A DNA stretch of 64,000 bases from Zygnema cylindricum. Lineage: Eukaryota > Streptophyta > Zygnematophyceae > Zygnematales > Zygnemataceae. Positions 25,114 through 40,268 of the stretch are shown piece by piece. The notes under the pieces were generated by a model. That model saw only the letters and a list, made by a program, of their open reading frames with translations. It was not told the origin of the DNA and did no database searches. The position numbers and the translations under genes are program-made. How positions within the stretch are numbered: the first letter of the stretch is position 1; each line of letters begins with the position of its first letter. Location of the stretch: assembly GCA_037447655.1 (NCBI GenBank), contig JBBHKE010000229.1, positions 204,761 to 268,760 on the forward strand. The letters are read 5' to 3'.

Positions 25114-28100
25114 GACGGATGACTGCAGCAGCTGCTTGGAAGCTTCCGGCTGATAAAATAATGAGTCACCTCACATATTAGATAGAGGCGAGAAGGGAGT
25201 TATCAATTTAAGTTTCACTTCTTTTCTTCCTCTGTTTCCTCTAACTTTTGCCTTAATACTTTGAAGTTTGAAAATACTCCCATGTTGAGCAACTTTCCAT
25301 ACTTAGCAATTGCTGGCTGCCCTGTTTTGGAATCGTTTAGAATCAAACAGCATACAGAAAAATGACACCTGTCAGCCGTCACGTGTCAGCTGAAGCAGCG
25401 GTCTGACGCGCAGGCTGGGGTCGGCCGCAGGTGTCGGTAATGTACTTCCAGCTTGTTAGGCTCCCCAAAGCGAGGAGCCAATGAGTAAGCTGCGATTGAG
25501 GAACTAAAAATAAATAGACGGTGGAAGATCAGAATCTTTATAATCTCCGCATCCTGAGGAGGTAATCGACGCCGTTCGCAAGGAAATGTTTTTCGATCTT
25601 GTCAGGCTGCGTTTCCAGATATCCTACCATTGCCAAGCAGAAAGCGACAAGCAATTAAGCTCAATAGGCCCTAAAACAGTACGAATCGCAGCACGGTATT
25701 CGGCTATTCGCACTCAGCTTGGCGAATACTCGAATAGGTATTTTCGAACGCTCTACAGCACTGTAGTGTGTATTGTAAAGTAGAATACGGCACAGTACGA
25801 CACGATTGGCTGCATAATCAAACAAACAATATTGGAGGGGTTCAGTGCACGGGTTTCTAGAACCTTTCCTCTTCCTGACTATTTATCATACACTTCCTGG
25901 AACCTATGTACTCGTTGTATGTTTGTGTTTTTGTCTGCCATTTTATCATCCAGACAATTGCAGAAAGCAGCGCTGTGTAATATTTAACTTTAACTCGATT
26001 GCAAGATGTATCTTATGGCGTACGAAGACGAAACAGGCAAACGTGTTTACACCTTACAGGTGTTGTAGTCTACTCTTTCCCTGTCGTCGATTCCTGTTGT
26101 CTTCTCGCGGCTTCGTGTTCATTTTAAATCTTCTCGCTTCTGTGTGTGTGACTGTCTGTGGCATGTCTTTCTCTACAACTCTCATAAAGACTGGTTATAA
26201 CGACAGAGGTAGACCTTGCTGGCCGAGGTCTCCTCCACGCTTCTGGAGCGACATGCTTACAGCTTGCTGTGAGCAACTTGTGTCGTATATTCCAGCGTGA
26301 ATGTCGGAGAAAAATGGTGGCAAGTTGTAGGCGCCTGCGCCTCCTTGTAGCCTGTAGCATATTCCATCGCCTTGAGGAGCGGCGTCGCTGCCTTTACCTT
26401 TTGGGACAGACCATGCGACTAACATTTCCTAGATGTTAATATCTATCTGATTATTGCTGGATGTTGGCTGTCATTTTCGGTGATGTTGATTGATTATTGT
26501 AATTCATGTCTCCTGTCTCGCTTTCCTTTGAGTTGCTGCTGAGGTCCAGTTTACTCTGCTATTTTTGCAGAAAGAACACGATGATAAGCCGACTCAGTCA
26601 GCGCATCCTGGTGAGGTTCCGCCCCCTTGTCTACTTTGTTGAAGATGCAAAAAGCAGCTTGACTTTCTGAACTTTCTTCTCTCATAAATTTTTTTGAGGT
26701 AAGATCCCGCCGTGGCTATTAATCATGAATGCTGACATTTACATTTGTGTTGCAGCTCGTTTTTCTCCCGATGATAAGTTTTCTAAGCAAAGGATAACCT
26801 GTAAGAAGCGCTTCAATCTGTTGCCAACACAGCAGCCACCTCACAAGTATTGATAAGTGGCCCGCCACTCTTTCCATCCCGGGTCTCTAGCCGGAATTAT
26901 CAGTTTGTGCGCTGATTTATGAAGCTTCTACCTTGAATGAATATACCTGTGTCTGTGGACAGAGGCTGGGAGCCTAGTCGACTACTCCCAAGGCTTTCAG
27001 TGTAGAATTGGATTCTGCCACGAGAAAGGATGTACGAATCGTCTTTGGGTCCTTTTTTTTTCAGAAGGTGCGGTGCTTCATTAACAAGCTTAAGCAAACA
27101 TTATCCTTTTAATTTTTTTCTTCAGGTGGTTTAGGGTTAGCCTGTACGGGATCGAGTGCCTTCGATTTGATGCTACAATGATGTTACACGATGTTTGTAT
27201 GAATATGTGTGACTCAATCTCGTGTGTATTTTGCTTGTTTCGTCTTTGCAGATATTTTTGGGTTTGCAGTGTTCATCCTCAACTATGTGTGAAGATGCAC
27301 AATATTTTACCTTTTGGCAATGTGTAGAATCTGTCCTTCAACTACAGCACACTTGCAGGCAGTTTTGTAGATTTGTATAGTCTTAAGTTACTGTATGGTG
27401 TGACACAGATGTGTCTTGGCTTAGGTTTTCAAATTCAGTGTCAGACAAAAGGAGATTAGGGCACAGTGTTCTTGAAATTAAACTGGTCTTATACTGAACC
27501 CTGTCTTTGGAGGGTGAAATTTGTAATTTTAATTGGACTTAATAGTTTTGTCTATACTAATATTCTGACAGTTGGCTATTATTGTTTGTGTAAGTGTTTA
27601 ATTGTGTTGGGTTGTTCAGTTATATGTTTGATGAATGAAAGTGGCTGTTTAATTCTACATGTTACTTGTATTGTGAGAGACGAAAGTGTGGTAATTGTCA
27701 GCTAAAAATACTTTTACCAATTGTGAACAGAATGGTTGAATGTAAGAATGATGAGCTGGTTGTCCCTATATATCCGACATTTTCACTGTACTGCTTATCA
27801 TTATTAAATATTTATTGCTATTGATGTTAAATTGAAATGTATTCTCCTACCCGATTTGGTTGGGGATAAGATTTTTGTGAACATCTACAATTTTGGGCTG
27901 AGTAAAATGTTCGACTCCGAAAAAATGGGCCTTTTTCCTCATGTATGGTGGGAGAAGAAAATAATGAAAGCGGACATGCAACCTATCTGTTCCGATTTTA
28001 TAAACTGGCTGTCGTTGTAATCATACATATTGTCTGTTCTCCTCATTGGAACGTTGAATCATTTAATTTAAATCAGCTATCTTTGTAGAGTTTTTGTAGG

Positions 28101-28920
28101 AAACGGATGTGAAGCATAATTCATGTAATAGGTAATGCAATCTGACCACCCCATTAAGGAAAATTATTGGCACCTTGCTTACTTCTCACAAACTACAACA
28201 TACTCAATTGCAAGTGGCAATAGTGGCTGGGAGTAGTCACTTATCTTTATTGTGTTTTTCCCACGTGAACAATTATTCTTGAACTGAATTGTCGAAGTGA
28301 AAATATCAGTGTAAGAACATCAAAGAACACCAAAAAGGTATATTTATTCATAAATTGCTGCACCTTTCACACTTAAATTTTTCTAACAAATCTGAGAAAG
28401 AAATATGATAAAAAATGTCTCAACAAATCTCAATAACAATTTCAGTATTTTTTTCATGAAGTGAACATTACTTACCTAAAAATGTCATCATATATACTTG
28501 TGTATGTAAGAAATTATTCTCTAACTATCCAAAACATATCAATTTTCAAAACGACATAGCACTTTAACATCTGTCAAAGAAGTATTTTTCTGATAATCCT
28601 CATTCATGTAACATATAAGAAAAGACAAAACTGAATGACGAACATATCATTGATATTAGCTCATAACACCAAACTCCAAAGGATCTACCCATAGGGTAAA
28701 GAACTCCATAGAAAATTATACACATTGTTCACTAACAATTTATATAATAACACCGTAACGGTTGAGTACAATGCATGTACTAAACTCATGAACATCTTCC
28801 CCATCTGACCTGTACAGCTGTCAAAAAGAACAAGAACCTCAAATCATCTACAAACAGGACAGGCATTATATACTTTTCGTAAACAAAGCATTAATCATTT
28901 ATCGCAGTTCCAGTTCCAAT
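25114..28920. other. F-box upstream region and spacer to the ML-domain gene
   Basis: The first few hundred bases should hold the F-box promoter (- strand). A + strand TATA-like AAAAATAAATAGAC lies at about 25505-25520. The frames 25586-25783, 25845-26300, 27466-27705 and 27832-28020 have no recognisable domains. Strings such as TTTTTGCAG at about 26569-26577 and GTGTTGCAG at about 26748-26756 look like splice acceptors and could belong to an unrecognised or noncoding + strand transcript. The right-hand 500 bp or so is probably the 3' UTR of the ML-domain gene. Confidence 0.4.
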
Positions 28921-31900
28921 TCACTCAATTCTCCTTTCTTCATACCCATCCGCATGCATGTGGTTCCACTTCCAGCTTTCAGCCGCCATCAAAACGTTTT
29001 TGAGAGCCAGCTTTGCATCTGCAGTCATGTTCCACGCCTTTTCTGCATCCTCCATCACTTGTCCGATGTCGTCTTCAAATTTGCCAAAGGCAGACTGGAA
29101 GGCAGAGCCTATCATGCCAAAAAGTGACTTTGGTTGCGGTGGCTTCACAATTTGGAACTGCATTCGTTCGCAGAAAAGCGGCTTCAAATCTTGATCCAGA
29201 ACGTTGATCCGGACCGTGTATGGGCCCTGAACCATCACATTAGAACACCATCCATCCCTATTCGTGAAAATTTTGACACCAATATTATACCAAATAGGTA
29301 TCATGTAAGGGTTTTGATAATTCAAAGATCGCACATCAAACAACTATCATGATGTTAGAATACGCTAAAGATTCATCATCTCAAAAAAAAAAACTAATAC
29401 TGTCTCGGTGATGTGACCGGATGTCTACATTAAGGTGGTGAAGTTGATAGCATGAGAGCTTAACATTCCAAGGTCCTTAACCCTATCATATGTGGCATTA
29501 GCCTACATATTTGACAAGATTTAAAATACAATGAATGTGATTACACCAAAGTTGACCATCTGCGATATGAACAGAAAGTAGCTGCAATTTGAAAAAATAA
29601 ATAAAGTGCGACGCCAAATACATTGGGATTACAGTGATGTCAGAGTTTGAATAGAGTAACATTGACATAATTTCATGTTTATAGTAACCACAACCTTTAA
29701 GGTTTGCTTTCTCTACAGAGTGAAATTGTTAAAGGATGACGTAAATACTAGAAAGTTTTTTGGATTGAAAGTATAAACTAGATGGCGAAAGACAGAAATG
29801 AGGAATTTCTTTTCTTGGCGAATTGGAGACCGGTGATCAACCTACCAATTACTCAAGTGGATGTTTGAGATTCAAAACCGGGATATAGCTCACATCTCCA
29901 ATATATACAAATTTTGTATCCATATCGCAATGAACCAAAGTATAATGTAAAGTATGACCTTGTAGGCTTTTATCCTACACCGTGATTCGCTACTACCGTG
30001 AATAACACCAGTAGTTTTCTTCTTAACGCTAACCCTCTTAAATGATTCAAAACCAGCTATGTCATTACTAGCAGAATTATAATTAATGAGACTAACATAA
30101 ATCCTACGCTAATAATTTCTGTACTCTAATAGACATTCATGGTGTACTGTACATATATTGCCTCACGCTATATCAAGGGTCAGACAACACACTAAGGATC
30201 ACTTTAAATAGGTGTTAGCAACACTAATGCAGTTTCGGCCAAATGTAGACTAAAAGCGCAGAACAGTTAGAATTATCAACACTAATTTGTGTCCCAAAAC
30301 CTAACAGGAGTTGTACCAAATAAGTATCATTAACTTAAAAGGCGCAACGGTAGGTGTATTTGACAACATCCACAACATCATTTGACCGAAAACAACTCGC
30401 AGTAATAGTTTTAATTCTAACAATTGACAGATCTAATACACTTGTGAACATAACGCCTATCATTCTAATTACCAACACTAATTCAACCCTGCACCTTTTT
30501 TTACCACCACCCATAATATTATGTATAACACTAATTCCGCAAGCCAGTAACGAGCATGCCTAAACCTATAACAGTACTGCTTCATAAAAAGTAGCAGAAA
30601 AAACAGAAAAAAGACTACATATGATTGACCTACAGCAGAAAAAAACTCCATAAATTTGTGCAGTGCTTACTTTCCATTAGAAAGAAAAAAACGCATCACA
30701 AGCGACTTACCGCAGGGGTGACTTCCGGTAAAGGTTGTGAATTTGTGAAGACAAAATCGTCACCGGCAGCAACGGGGCACTTGGTCTTATCACATAGAGA
30801 ATCTTTCTCAAGGTGAACGGGGACACCTCGGAACAACACAACTACAATTACAGTTCCTCCAGTTATCGGAGTGCCTACATATCAAAGAAAAGACAAGTTT
30901 GCCACAATAGTCAGACAAAATTAACCTTAAAACAAATAAAATAGTAGCTACAACTAAGACTAGCTAGGGGGTTTTGTAAAACAGAGGGAGTCAATTTAAA
31001 TACACGGCTTCATAAAAATTGCATACAGTCCTCAACTAACCAACTGACACATCGGATTTCTGCCATCAACAAGAACTAAGATGGAAAGGTTACTTAGAGC
31101 TTTGCTATCAGAACATTGATGGACGTCATTTGAAAGTCCATGGCATGTTCCACTTATCTTTACCTTCCTTGGTTTCTCTACGTGGGAAAAAAACTCTTGT
31201 TTGAAGACATCAAACATCTCATAATTCCACAAGAAGCCTTCAAATCATCAATGTGTTAGACCAACAGCTTCATAGATTGGAGAAACTCATGATATGACTA
31301 ACTTAGCAAAAGAAAAGGGACACAAGTGCACTCTCTCTCAATTAGCACCACTGGCATGTCCACAGGAAATCATAAGCTAATGATACCCATGTATATTTTC
31401 TTCCCGAAATAAAGGTTTGGCCCAAACCTTGACCATGCCCAAACGTGAATTCCGGTTTGCAAAAAAACCAGAGAAAGTAAACATGGCATTAAGTCCATAA
31501 AAGGCCATACCATTATTGAGACTCACAAAACATTCGCAAACAGCAATTGATGAACTGAATTTGATTAGTAATTATGGTCCACATTGAATCATGTGTAAGC
31601 CTCAACAACTAAGGCTATGCAACTATTCTCACAGCCCAAACTAATTGCGATTCACTAACTACACCACACACTGATAACCTAGAAAACAGATTTCTTCGAT
31701 AAATGAGAAAATGCAAACATTAACCTATAAACTTAAACTTTTCCTGTACAGAAACGGAGCTGTCCTAAAACACCAGTAACAAAACCGTAAAACCAAAGAA
31801 ACCATGAAACATGAAATGGCTCACTTGCTGTTGCTGGCATGGTGAAGGTCATATCTTGCCCACTGACTGCAGGATCTGGCTCCAAAAAAACTTCTTTCAC

Positions 31901-32900
31901 TTTTACCGGAGATGAAATAGAGCCTGGTAATTCAGCCAACCCGGAAAGAAAAATAAAACATCAGAGACTCACAAAAAAACCAATGATGTCATAACTAAAA
32001 AATCGATGATTAACGAGTAATGATTAATGATATATGATGTGTGATGTAGGACGTATGATGTATGACGTATGATGTATGATGTATGATGTATGATGTATGA
32101 TGTATGATGTATGATGTATGATGTATGATGTATGATGTAATGACTTATGATTTAGGATGTAATGATGTAGGCTATGTAATGATGTCATTATTAACAATTA
32201 ATGATTAATAATTATTGATTAAAATCAAAAGATTGATGATGTATGAATGATGTATGAATGATGTATGATGTATGATGTATGTTATGCAATAGTGTAATGA
32301 ATTATGATTGATGATGTCGTGATGTATACTTTGTAACGATGTCATCGTTTATGAATAAGTAATAGGGTCTGATGTCTGTTAGGTAATGATGTGGAAAGCT
32401 ATGATTTATAGTGTGATGACGTAATGGTGTGTGATTGATTCACTCGCACGTTTGCCAGAACTTAAATTTGGCTATCTTCTTGAAAAGCGATTGGAACGGA
32501 GAATTGAGATTCTTTCCAGGAAAAGGAAGGATTGACAAGATAGAGAAAATAAAAGCAGTTTCAAAGGAAAAAAAACATGAAAAGTGATCAGGAGAGAAAG
32601 GGAGGAAAGAAGAAAAAGAGGGACGGGAAAAGGAGAAGGGAAGGCGTAGTGAAAAAAGAGAGGGAGGAGGAGGGAGAGGATAGAAGGGGGAAAGAAAAAG
32701 ATGGGACGAAGAGAGCGGACAGGGAGGAAGCGGATGACGAGAATGATAAAAGAAAGGGAAGGGAAACGGAGAAGGGGCGGTACAGACAGAGAGAGAAAGA
32801 GAGAAAGATATTTACAGTCAGAATACTTAAGTGTTGAAGCGCATGCTGACGCCACCATCATGAGGAGGAATCCAGCGAGGGCTCGTGCGACAGCAGCCAT
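28921..32900 (-). CDS. ML-domain (NPC2/MD-2-like) lipid-binding protein with a C-terminal extension
   Basis: ML-domain proteins bind sterols or phospholipids in a beta-sandwich cavity and are secreted or vacuolar. Four exons give 217 aa: 32900-32816, 31923-31825, 30874-30711 and 29226-28921, with consistent phases (85+99+164+306 nt). Residues 1 to about 22 (MAAVARALAGFLLMMVASACAS) form a signal peptide. The ML domain follows: YSDCSISSPVKVKEVFLEPDP (first Cys completed across intron 1), then SGQDMTFTM, TGGTVIVVVLFRGVPV, DSLCDKTKCPVAAGDDF, LPEVTPAGPYTVRINVLDQD and LFCERMQFQI. The cysteine pattern of the NPC2 fold is present. After the domain comes an unusual extension of about 75 residues starting KPPQPKSLFGMIGSAFQSAF, apparently helical, with MEDAEKAWNMTADAKLALKN. 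Which lipid it carries is not known. Confidence 0.9.
29976..30146. mobile_element. Small MITE of the TACACCG family (171 bp)
   Basis: The left end TACACCGTGATTCGCTACTA faces a right end whose reverse complement is TACACCATGAATGTCTATTA. It lies in intron 3 of the ML-domain gene. The terminal TA at both ends fits a TA target duplication. Confidence 0.6.
32035..32140 (+). repeat. 7-bp tandem repeat (GATGTAT)n
   Basis: About 13-15 copies of GATGTAT, first imperfect and then perfect. Degenerate copies (ATGATGTAGG, GATGTAATGA) spread on to about 32420. It lies in intron 1 of the ML-domain gene. Confidence 0.9.
32540..32815 (+). repeat. Purine-rich block in intron 1 of the ML-domain gene
   Basis: About 270 bp of mostly A/G sequence (AGAAGGGAAGG, GGAGGAGGGAGAGG, GAGAGAAAGAGAG) lies directly behind the 5' splice site on the coding strand's complement. 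On the coding strand it is pyrimidine-rich. The frames read from it are low complexity and not genes. Confidence 0.8.
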
Positions 32901-33220
32901 AGCTTCTGCAGTGCGAGAGACAAAGGAGAGAGAAAGGAGAGAAGAATGAGAGTGACAGGAGTTGCAGGAACCTCTCAGATTCAAAATCGAAAGGAGCCCC
33001 GGAAAACTGCCCAGTCAAAGATTGACACCTCACGGAGGCGCTAACCAGACAATTTGCGACGCGTGGGAAACGATCCAGACTCCGCTAACTAAACCGCGAT
33101 CCGCCACGTGATTGGGCGGCAATCTTCAACGTGACGTCATGCTCTGTTCGCCACGGTCAAGACTGGTCGTACAAAACTACAAATGAGGTTTACAGCAAGT
33201 TGTCACGCTCGGGTTGACAG
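32901..33220 (-). promoter_or_regulatory. Upstream region of the ML-domain gene
   Basis: About 320 bp between the ATG and the nearest MITE should hold the 5' UTR and promoter. It contains several ACGTGA/GACGTCA-like strings (CCACGTGATTGG at about 33104, AACGTGACGTCATG at about 33130) of the kind bound by bZIP factors. No clear TATA box. Confidence 0.4.
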
Positions 33221-34512
33221 TACACCGTCAATCGCTATTAGAGTAAAGGAATAAATAGCGTAAAAAAAAATTAGTGTTATTAACACTAATCGGGATTTTT
33301 TTTTTTTGAAAAAAAAAATATAAATTAATCCCTAAGGGTGACGTTCCATCAATCGGAAAAGTGGCGTAGTTTACAGAAATCCGCGACCCTCCGTACCAAA
33401 TCGTATCGCTTATTTTGTTTTTATACGAAAAACAACATTACAGAGAATCTTGCCGATACTCTCCGAAGGTCTTGGAGGTAATACTGGCCGTCGGATGTTC
33501 ATCTGCGAGGAGTTCGCTTCATTTTTTTCTGTAACTGTCAACCCACCTCGAGGAGGTGGGTTGGCAGATACAGAAAAAAAAAACCGTGACACGTTGGACG
33601 ATTAAGCTACGTGTCATGATGTAAAACCAACGAAAAATCTTAAGATTTGCACATGACACGCGCTTTCCAAAATACAACCGAAAATAAAAACGAAATTTCG
33701 TAACATTCCCTCGTCACGCTATTTTCGGTAACTTTTGTTCGTCACACTATTTCTCTCAAAGGACTTTCGTTATGTTCGAAAAATGAAACCCTAAAAAATG
33801 AGCTGGCTTACAGACTGGCGTCTGCAAAAAGTATAAATGTTTTGTCGTATTATTACTTCGTACGCAGGTACATGGTACGCAAGTCAAGATTTGAAGTTAA
33901 GTTTATCGGTGCTAAAAATCTGAAAGATATTCAATATCGGATCATAGCTTGCGTGGCGCCAGTCAATTTAGAACACGTGGCATACAGACTCGACGTGATG
34001 GAACATCGACTCAATCGACCCGGTCTGTAGAGTTTGCCGTACAATTACAGAAACGTATGATGGAACTTCACCCTAACTGTAATTTGGGTTGTCCTGAATA
34101 ATAAATACCCGCCCTTTCGATGTCTAGAGTAATATGTGTACCCGTACAAAATCTGACAATTCGTACGCCGTCGCCCTGTTCACACGGTCGACGGACGAAC
34201 ATATGAGAACGTGATTTTTGTCGACGATTTTGCATCTCTTTCTTCCAGTGCACATTCACATGTGTGCGTAATAATGTTAAGTGTCTTTCTATGCCTTTGT
34301 AATTCAAAAAGTACCATTTCATACGGAGATACCCTGTCCGTACGCCACACTATTTCCATCGCAGTGTACTTCCATTATTAACGCTAATTGAAAAAAAACC
34401 CTAATTAGAATAATGGGAAAAATATAATTATGGATTGTATTTCAGGTTTTTTTTTTTTGAAAAAAAGGGCACCGAATTAGCGTTATTTACTCTAATAGCG
34501 ATTGGCGACGTA
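33221..34512. mobile_element. TA-flanked MITE, copy A, carrying a nested element
   Basis: Left end TACACCGTCAATCGCTATTA and right end reverse complement TACGTCGCCAATCGCTATTA. Outside the nested insertion it is collinear with the 545-bp copy at 47574-48118, including the block TGTCCGTACGCCACACTATT. No transposase is visible. The TA at each end fits a Tc1/mariner-type target duplication but is too short to prove it. Confidence 0.75.
33336..34073. mobile_element. Harbinger-like non-autonomous element (738 bp) inserted in MITE copy A
   Basis: The ends GGGTGACGTTCCATCA and (reverse complement) GGGTGAAGTTCCATCA form an inverted repeat. A 3-bp TAA flanks both sides (33333-33335 and 34074-34076). 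The uninterrupted copy at 47574 reads CCCTAACTG across the same spot and so confirms the empty site. TSD and TIR style fit PIF/Harbinger. A perfect palindrome around CCACCTCGAGGAGGTGG lies at about 33538-33563. No coding sequence recognised. Confidence 0.8.
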
Positions 34513-35131
34513 CAGAAATAGCGATACATGGTGTCGTCCACGGAATGGTTGCCGAAAGTTTTAGTGTGAATGGCGACGGCCATCTTGCGCCGTTTTTGTT
34601 AACACAGCCGTTTTCGGTAATAGAGCCGTTTTCGTTAACAGAGCCATTTTCATTAACAGAGCCGTTTTCGTTAACAGACCCGTGCTCGCGTGTGTTCTGC
34701 CGCCCTAAAGTTGCAGCGACCGACAGCGACGTCGACGGAAGGCGTTAGTGGAAGGCCCTTCGGCCCCAAGTGGCCGACAGCTGGAAATTAGGGATGTGTT
34801 TGACACGGTCTACCACGTGGCATCAGGATGATGTCATCTTTAGACAGCAATTACGCACCTTCGACGGACGAGCCGTACCGATTTCTTTGAGCGAGAAAAA
34901 AGGCGTTTTCTGGCGTGTGATAATATCATCGCCTGTACTCCCTTCCACTATCAACAGTGACGTCCCTCTCCGGTTAGACAGTTTAAACGTGAGAACATTT
35001 CCAGCCTGTTTAGACGTACGTCTGTATGATGATTTGATGATGTTCTTGCCAGTTAAAATAGCATGGGGGGTTTTGTACATCACAATATTTGGGTATGCAT
35101 CTTCATTTACGTTATTCGTAGATTCAAGCGG
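34513..35131. other. Spacer between MITE copies A and C
   Basis: Apart from the minisatellite I recognise nothing. The frame 34770-35174 runs into MITE copy C and shows no domain. Confidence 0.4.
34590..34685 (+). repeat. 18-bp minisatellite (about 5 copies)
   Basis: Copies of AGAGCCGTTTTCGTTAAC, the first and last diverged. It lies between two MITE copies. The small frame reading EPFSLTEPFSLT through it is a by-product. Confidence 0.85.
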
Positions 35132-35633
35132 TACACCGCGAATCGTAATTAGAGTAAAGAAAAAATTAGAGTAAAAAAATAGAAAAAAATAATTAGTTGT
35201 GAACTCTAATTTGTGTGATAGAACTTTTTCAAAAAGGAATTTACTCTAATTTATTCAAGTACTCTAATTTGACGCGCTGAATATCTCTACTGTAAATTAG
35301 GTTTCGTACAGAATCTGACAAAACGTACAGTTTATCGTCACTTTGACGGTTGCACTACGCGGTTAGTTAAAACGCATTTACATGACAACGGCCTGTATTA
35401 AATCATTATTTGTACTTGTTTACTTAATAAAGTACAACTTTGCACGGTCAGACACCGACCGTACGCCACACTATTTAAAACGGCACTGTATTAGAGTTAT
35501 TAACGCTCATTCAAAAAGTACCTTAAATAGTATAATGAAAAATTTATAATCATTTACTCTATTTAACGTGATGGAGTCGAAATTTAGGGCGACCGAATTA
35601 GCGTTATTTATTCTAATCACGATCCGCGGTGTA
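35132..35633. mobile_element. TA-flanked MITE, copy C (about 500 bp)
   Basis: Left end TACACCGCGAATCGTAATTA and right end reverse complement TACACCGCGGATCGTGATTA. The inner part shares the CCGTACGCCACACTATT block and the GGGC..CCGAATTAGCGTTATTTA block with copies A and B. Confidence 0.75.
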
Positions 35634-37478
35634 GTATACATTAACTGTAGATTTAAACGGGGTCATTTCATAAATGTAAAACCTACATACAGCCACAACT
35701 GCAATGCTGTGCCATAAGCGCTTTACATTATGAAAATGTGTTTGTAGTTTGTCGCTTCATAAACTACAGGGGGGAAGGCCAGTTTAACAAGCGGAGAGGG
35801 GGGAGAGGAAGGTATTGATGGGAGACAGGAAGGGAGACGGATGGGAGTGAAAGGGAAGGGGGTGGAGGAGAGAGTCGGCGCAAGCACATTCACGTCACGG
35901 CCAGGTTGTGACATTACTTCAGATACCCCTAATATGTGGTGGATGGCCGGCTGTCCCTAGTAATTAATAAAAGATGAGTACATCTTGTCAGGAATTGACA
36001 CGTCAAGAGTAGGCGGCATTCACCAGAGTTGCCCATTCCCAACTGGTAGAGGAAATACCACAGGACACTTTCTTTTTTAATGGGAAACCAACATTAGAAC
36101 TTGGGTCAATCCACCAGCATGAACTAAAACAGCAATATAAAATGGTGACACAAGTAGAAACGTAACTGTGCTTAAGAAGTAATGTAAAGTTAACCATGTA
36201 AACACATTGACGGGCTGCACGAGACGAAACAAAACAACAAAAACCTAACAACATAATTCAGCAGGTGAACACAAAAAAACAAGCAAAACATGACATTTTC
36301 AAGTACAGCATAATTGTCAGTTGCAGCTCAGCTTCTTGTAATGGCAGCGTGCAAGAATAATGACTTTAAAACAGAAAGCAGGAGGAGCAAACTCCTACAG
36401 GATGCTGACATAGCTTGTTACTTACAATATACGAATACAAAAATAGCATACACCGTCAAAGCTACAAAAAACAACACACGGCCAGGGTCTTTCTCATATT
36501 AAGTGACAAAGTGACCAAAACAAAAAAACTATTTGAATGTGATTCCTGTAGCCACACTTACCGGGTCAGTACACCTTCCCATACCTTATCACTCCGATGG
36601 AAGTAACAGGAGAGTACAATAACAGCAACTACAAATGATTTCCAAACCTAGCGCCAACCCTCGCGTTTCTCCATTCAAAACATAAACTTCTCTCACCTAA
36701 ACCCTAAAACTCAAGGAAAAACTCGATTTGTGCCAAAGAAATATTACAATCGCAAATTTCCCTCTCCTTTCCTTTGGACAGAATGTACATTATAACCAGC
36801 ACATAATTCACCAAAGACAAATTGCCAAGGCAAATAAATGCCCTTCTTGCAAGCCATGCCGGAGAAACTTGTAAATTCCAGACCTTCATAGTACCAGAGA
36901 AGGCAAGACTCCCAAACTGAAACTGATGTGAAACTGTCTGTAAACCCTCTGTGTTATTTCTTACATACATAATACCCTTGCTTAAAGTGCTTTCCAGCAT
37001 TTGCAACAAGGGCAGCTTGTCAATGAGACGAAGAGAGACTGCTCACTACTTTTGCAGAAACCAAAAAGTATATTTTCACCTAGAAATGTATGTGTCTAGA
37101 AGTTTCAGATTCAAGACCCCATCAATACTAAACCCGTGACTTCCCATCCAAGAACCTACTGCGCAATCAGTGATAATTCAAGTAGACAATCCTACCATTT
37201 GTCGTTTGTCCCTTTAATGGTGGATTCTCAGAACTCATTAACGTGGCTATATCCAAACCTTCAGAATCATGCGTCCTAAATAAGAGACAGTGACCGCTTA
37301 CGAGTAAGAACCAGTTTAATTAACAGGAATGTTTCTAAACAGAAGTCAGTGTGCCAGTATGCTTGTCATACAGCTGGCCTATGAACACTTAGTCAGATGG
37401 TCCGTGCGATGAGTGCAGGTTCCAATGAAGCTTTGATTGGTAACTGTCTTTTAGAGACTGTTGAGAGCTTCCAGAGTA
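35634..37478. other. Spacer and probable 3' UTR of the ROP gene
   Basis: It includes a purine-rich block at about 35770-35880. I found no coding sequence; the frames 36003-36254 and 36704-37009 have no domain. The right-hand part is probably the ROP 3' UTR. Confidence 0.4.

Positions 37479-40268
<2,790 letters not shown>

Noticed and set aside
23607-25115. Long open frames of Ser-Pro, Leu-Pro, Arg-Glu or Gly-Glu repeats
   Set aside because: All are readings of the (TCTCCC)n array. Only the minus-strand part 25113-24724 is kept, as exon 1 of the F-box gene, because a consensus donor GTAAGG ends it exactly at the array.
25845-26300. 151-aa frame in the F-box upstream region
   Set aside because: No recognisable domain and low-quality composition; no consistent neighbours.
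26570-26800. Two CGATGATAAG strings like C boxes of C/D snoRNAs
   Set aside because: No D box at fitting distance and no terminal stem could be found. They also resemble the ends of the T-rich repeat family.
35770-35880. Small Ser/Pro-rich minus-strand protein
   Set aside because: A reading of a purine-rich tract; no other evidence.
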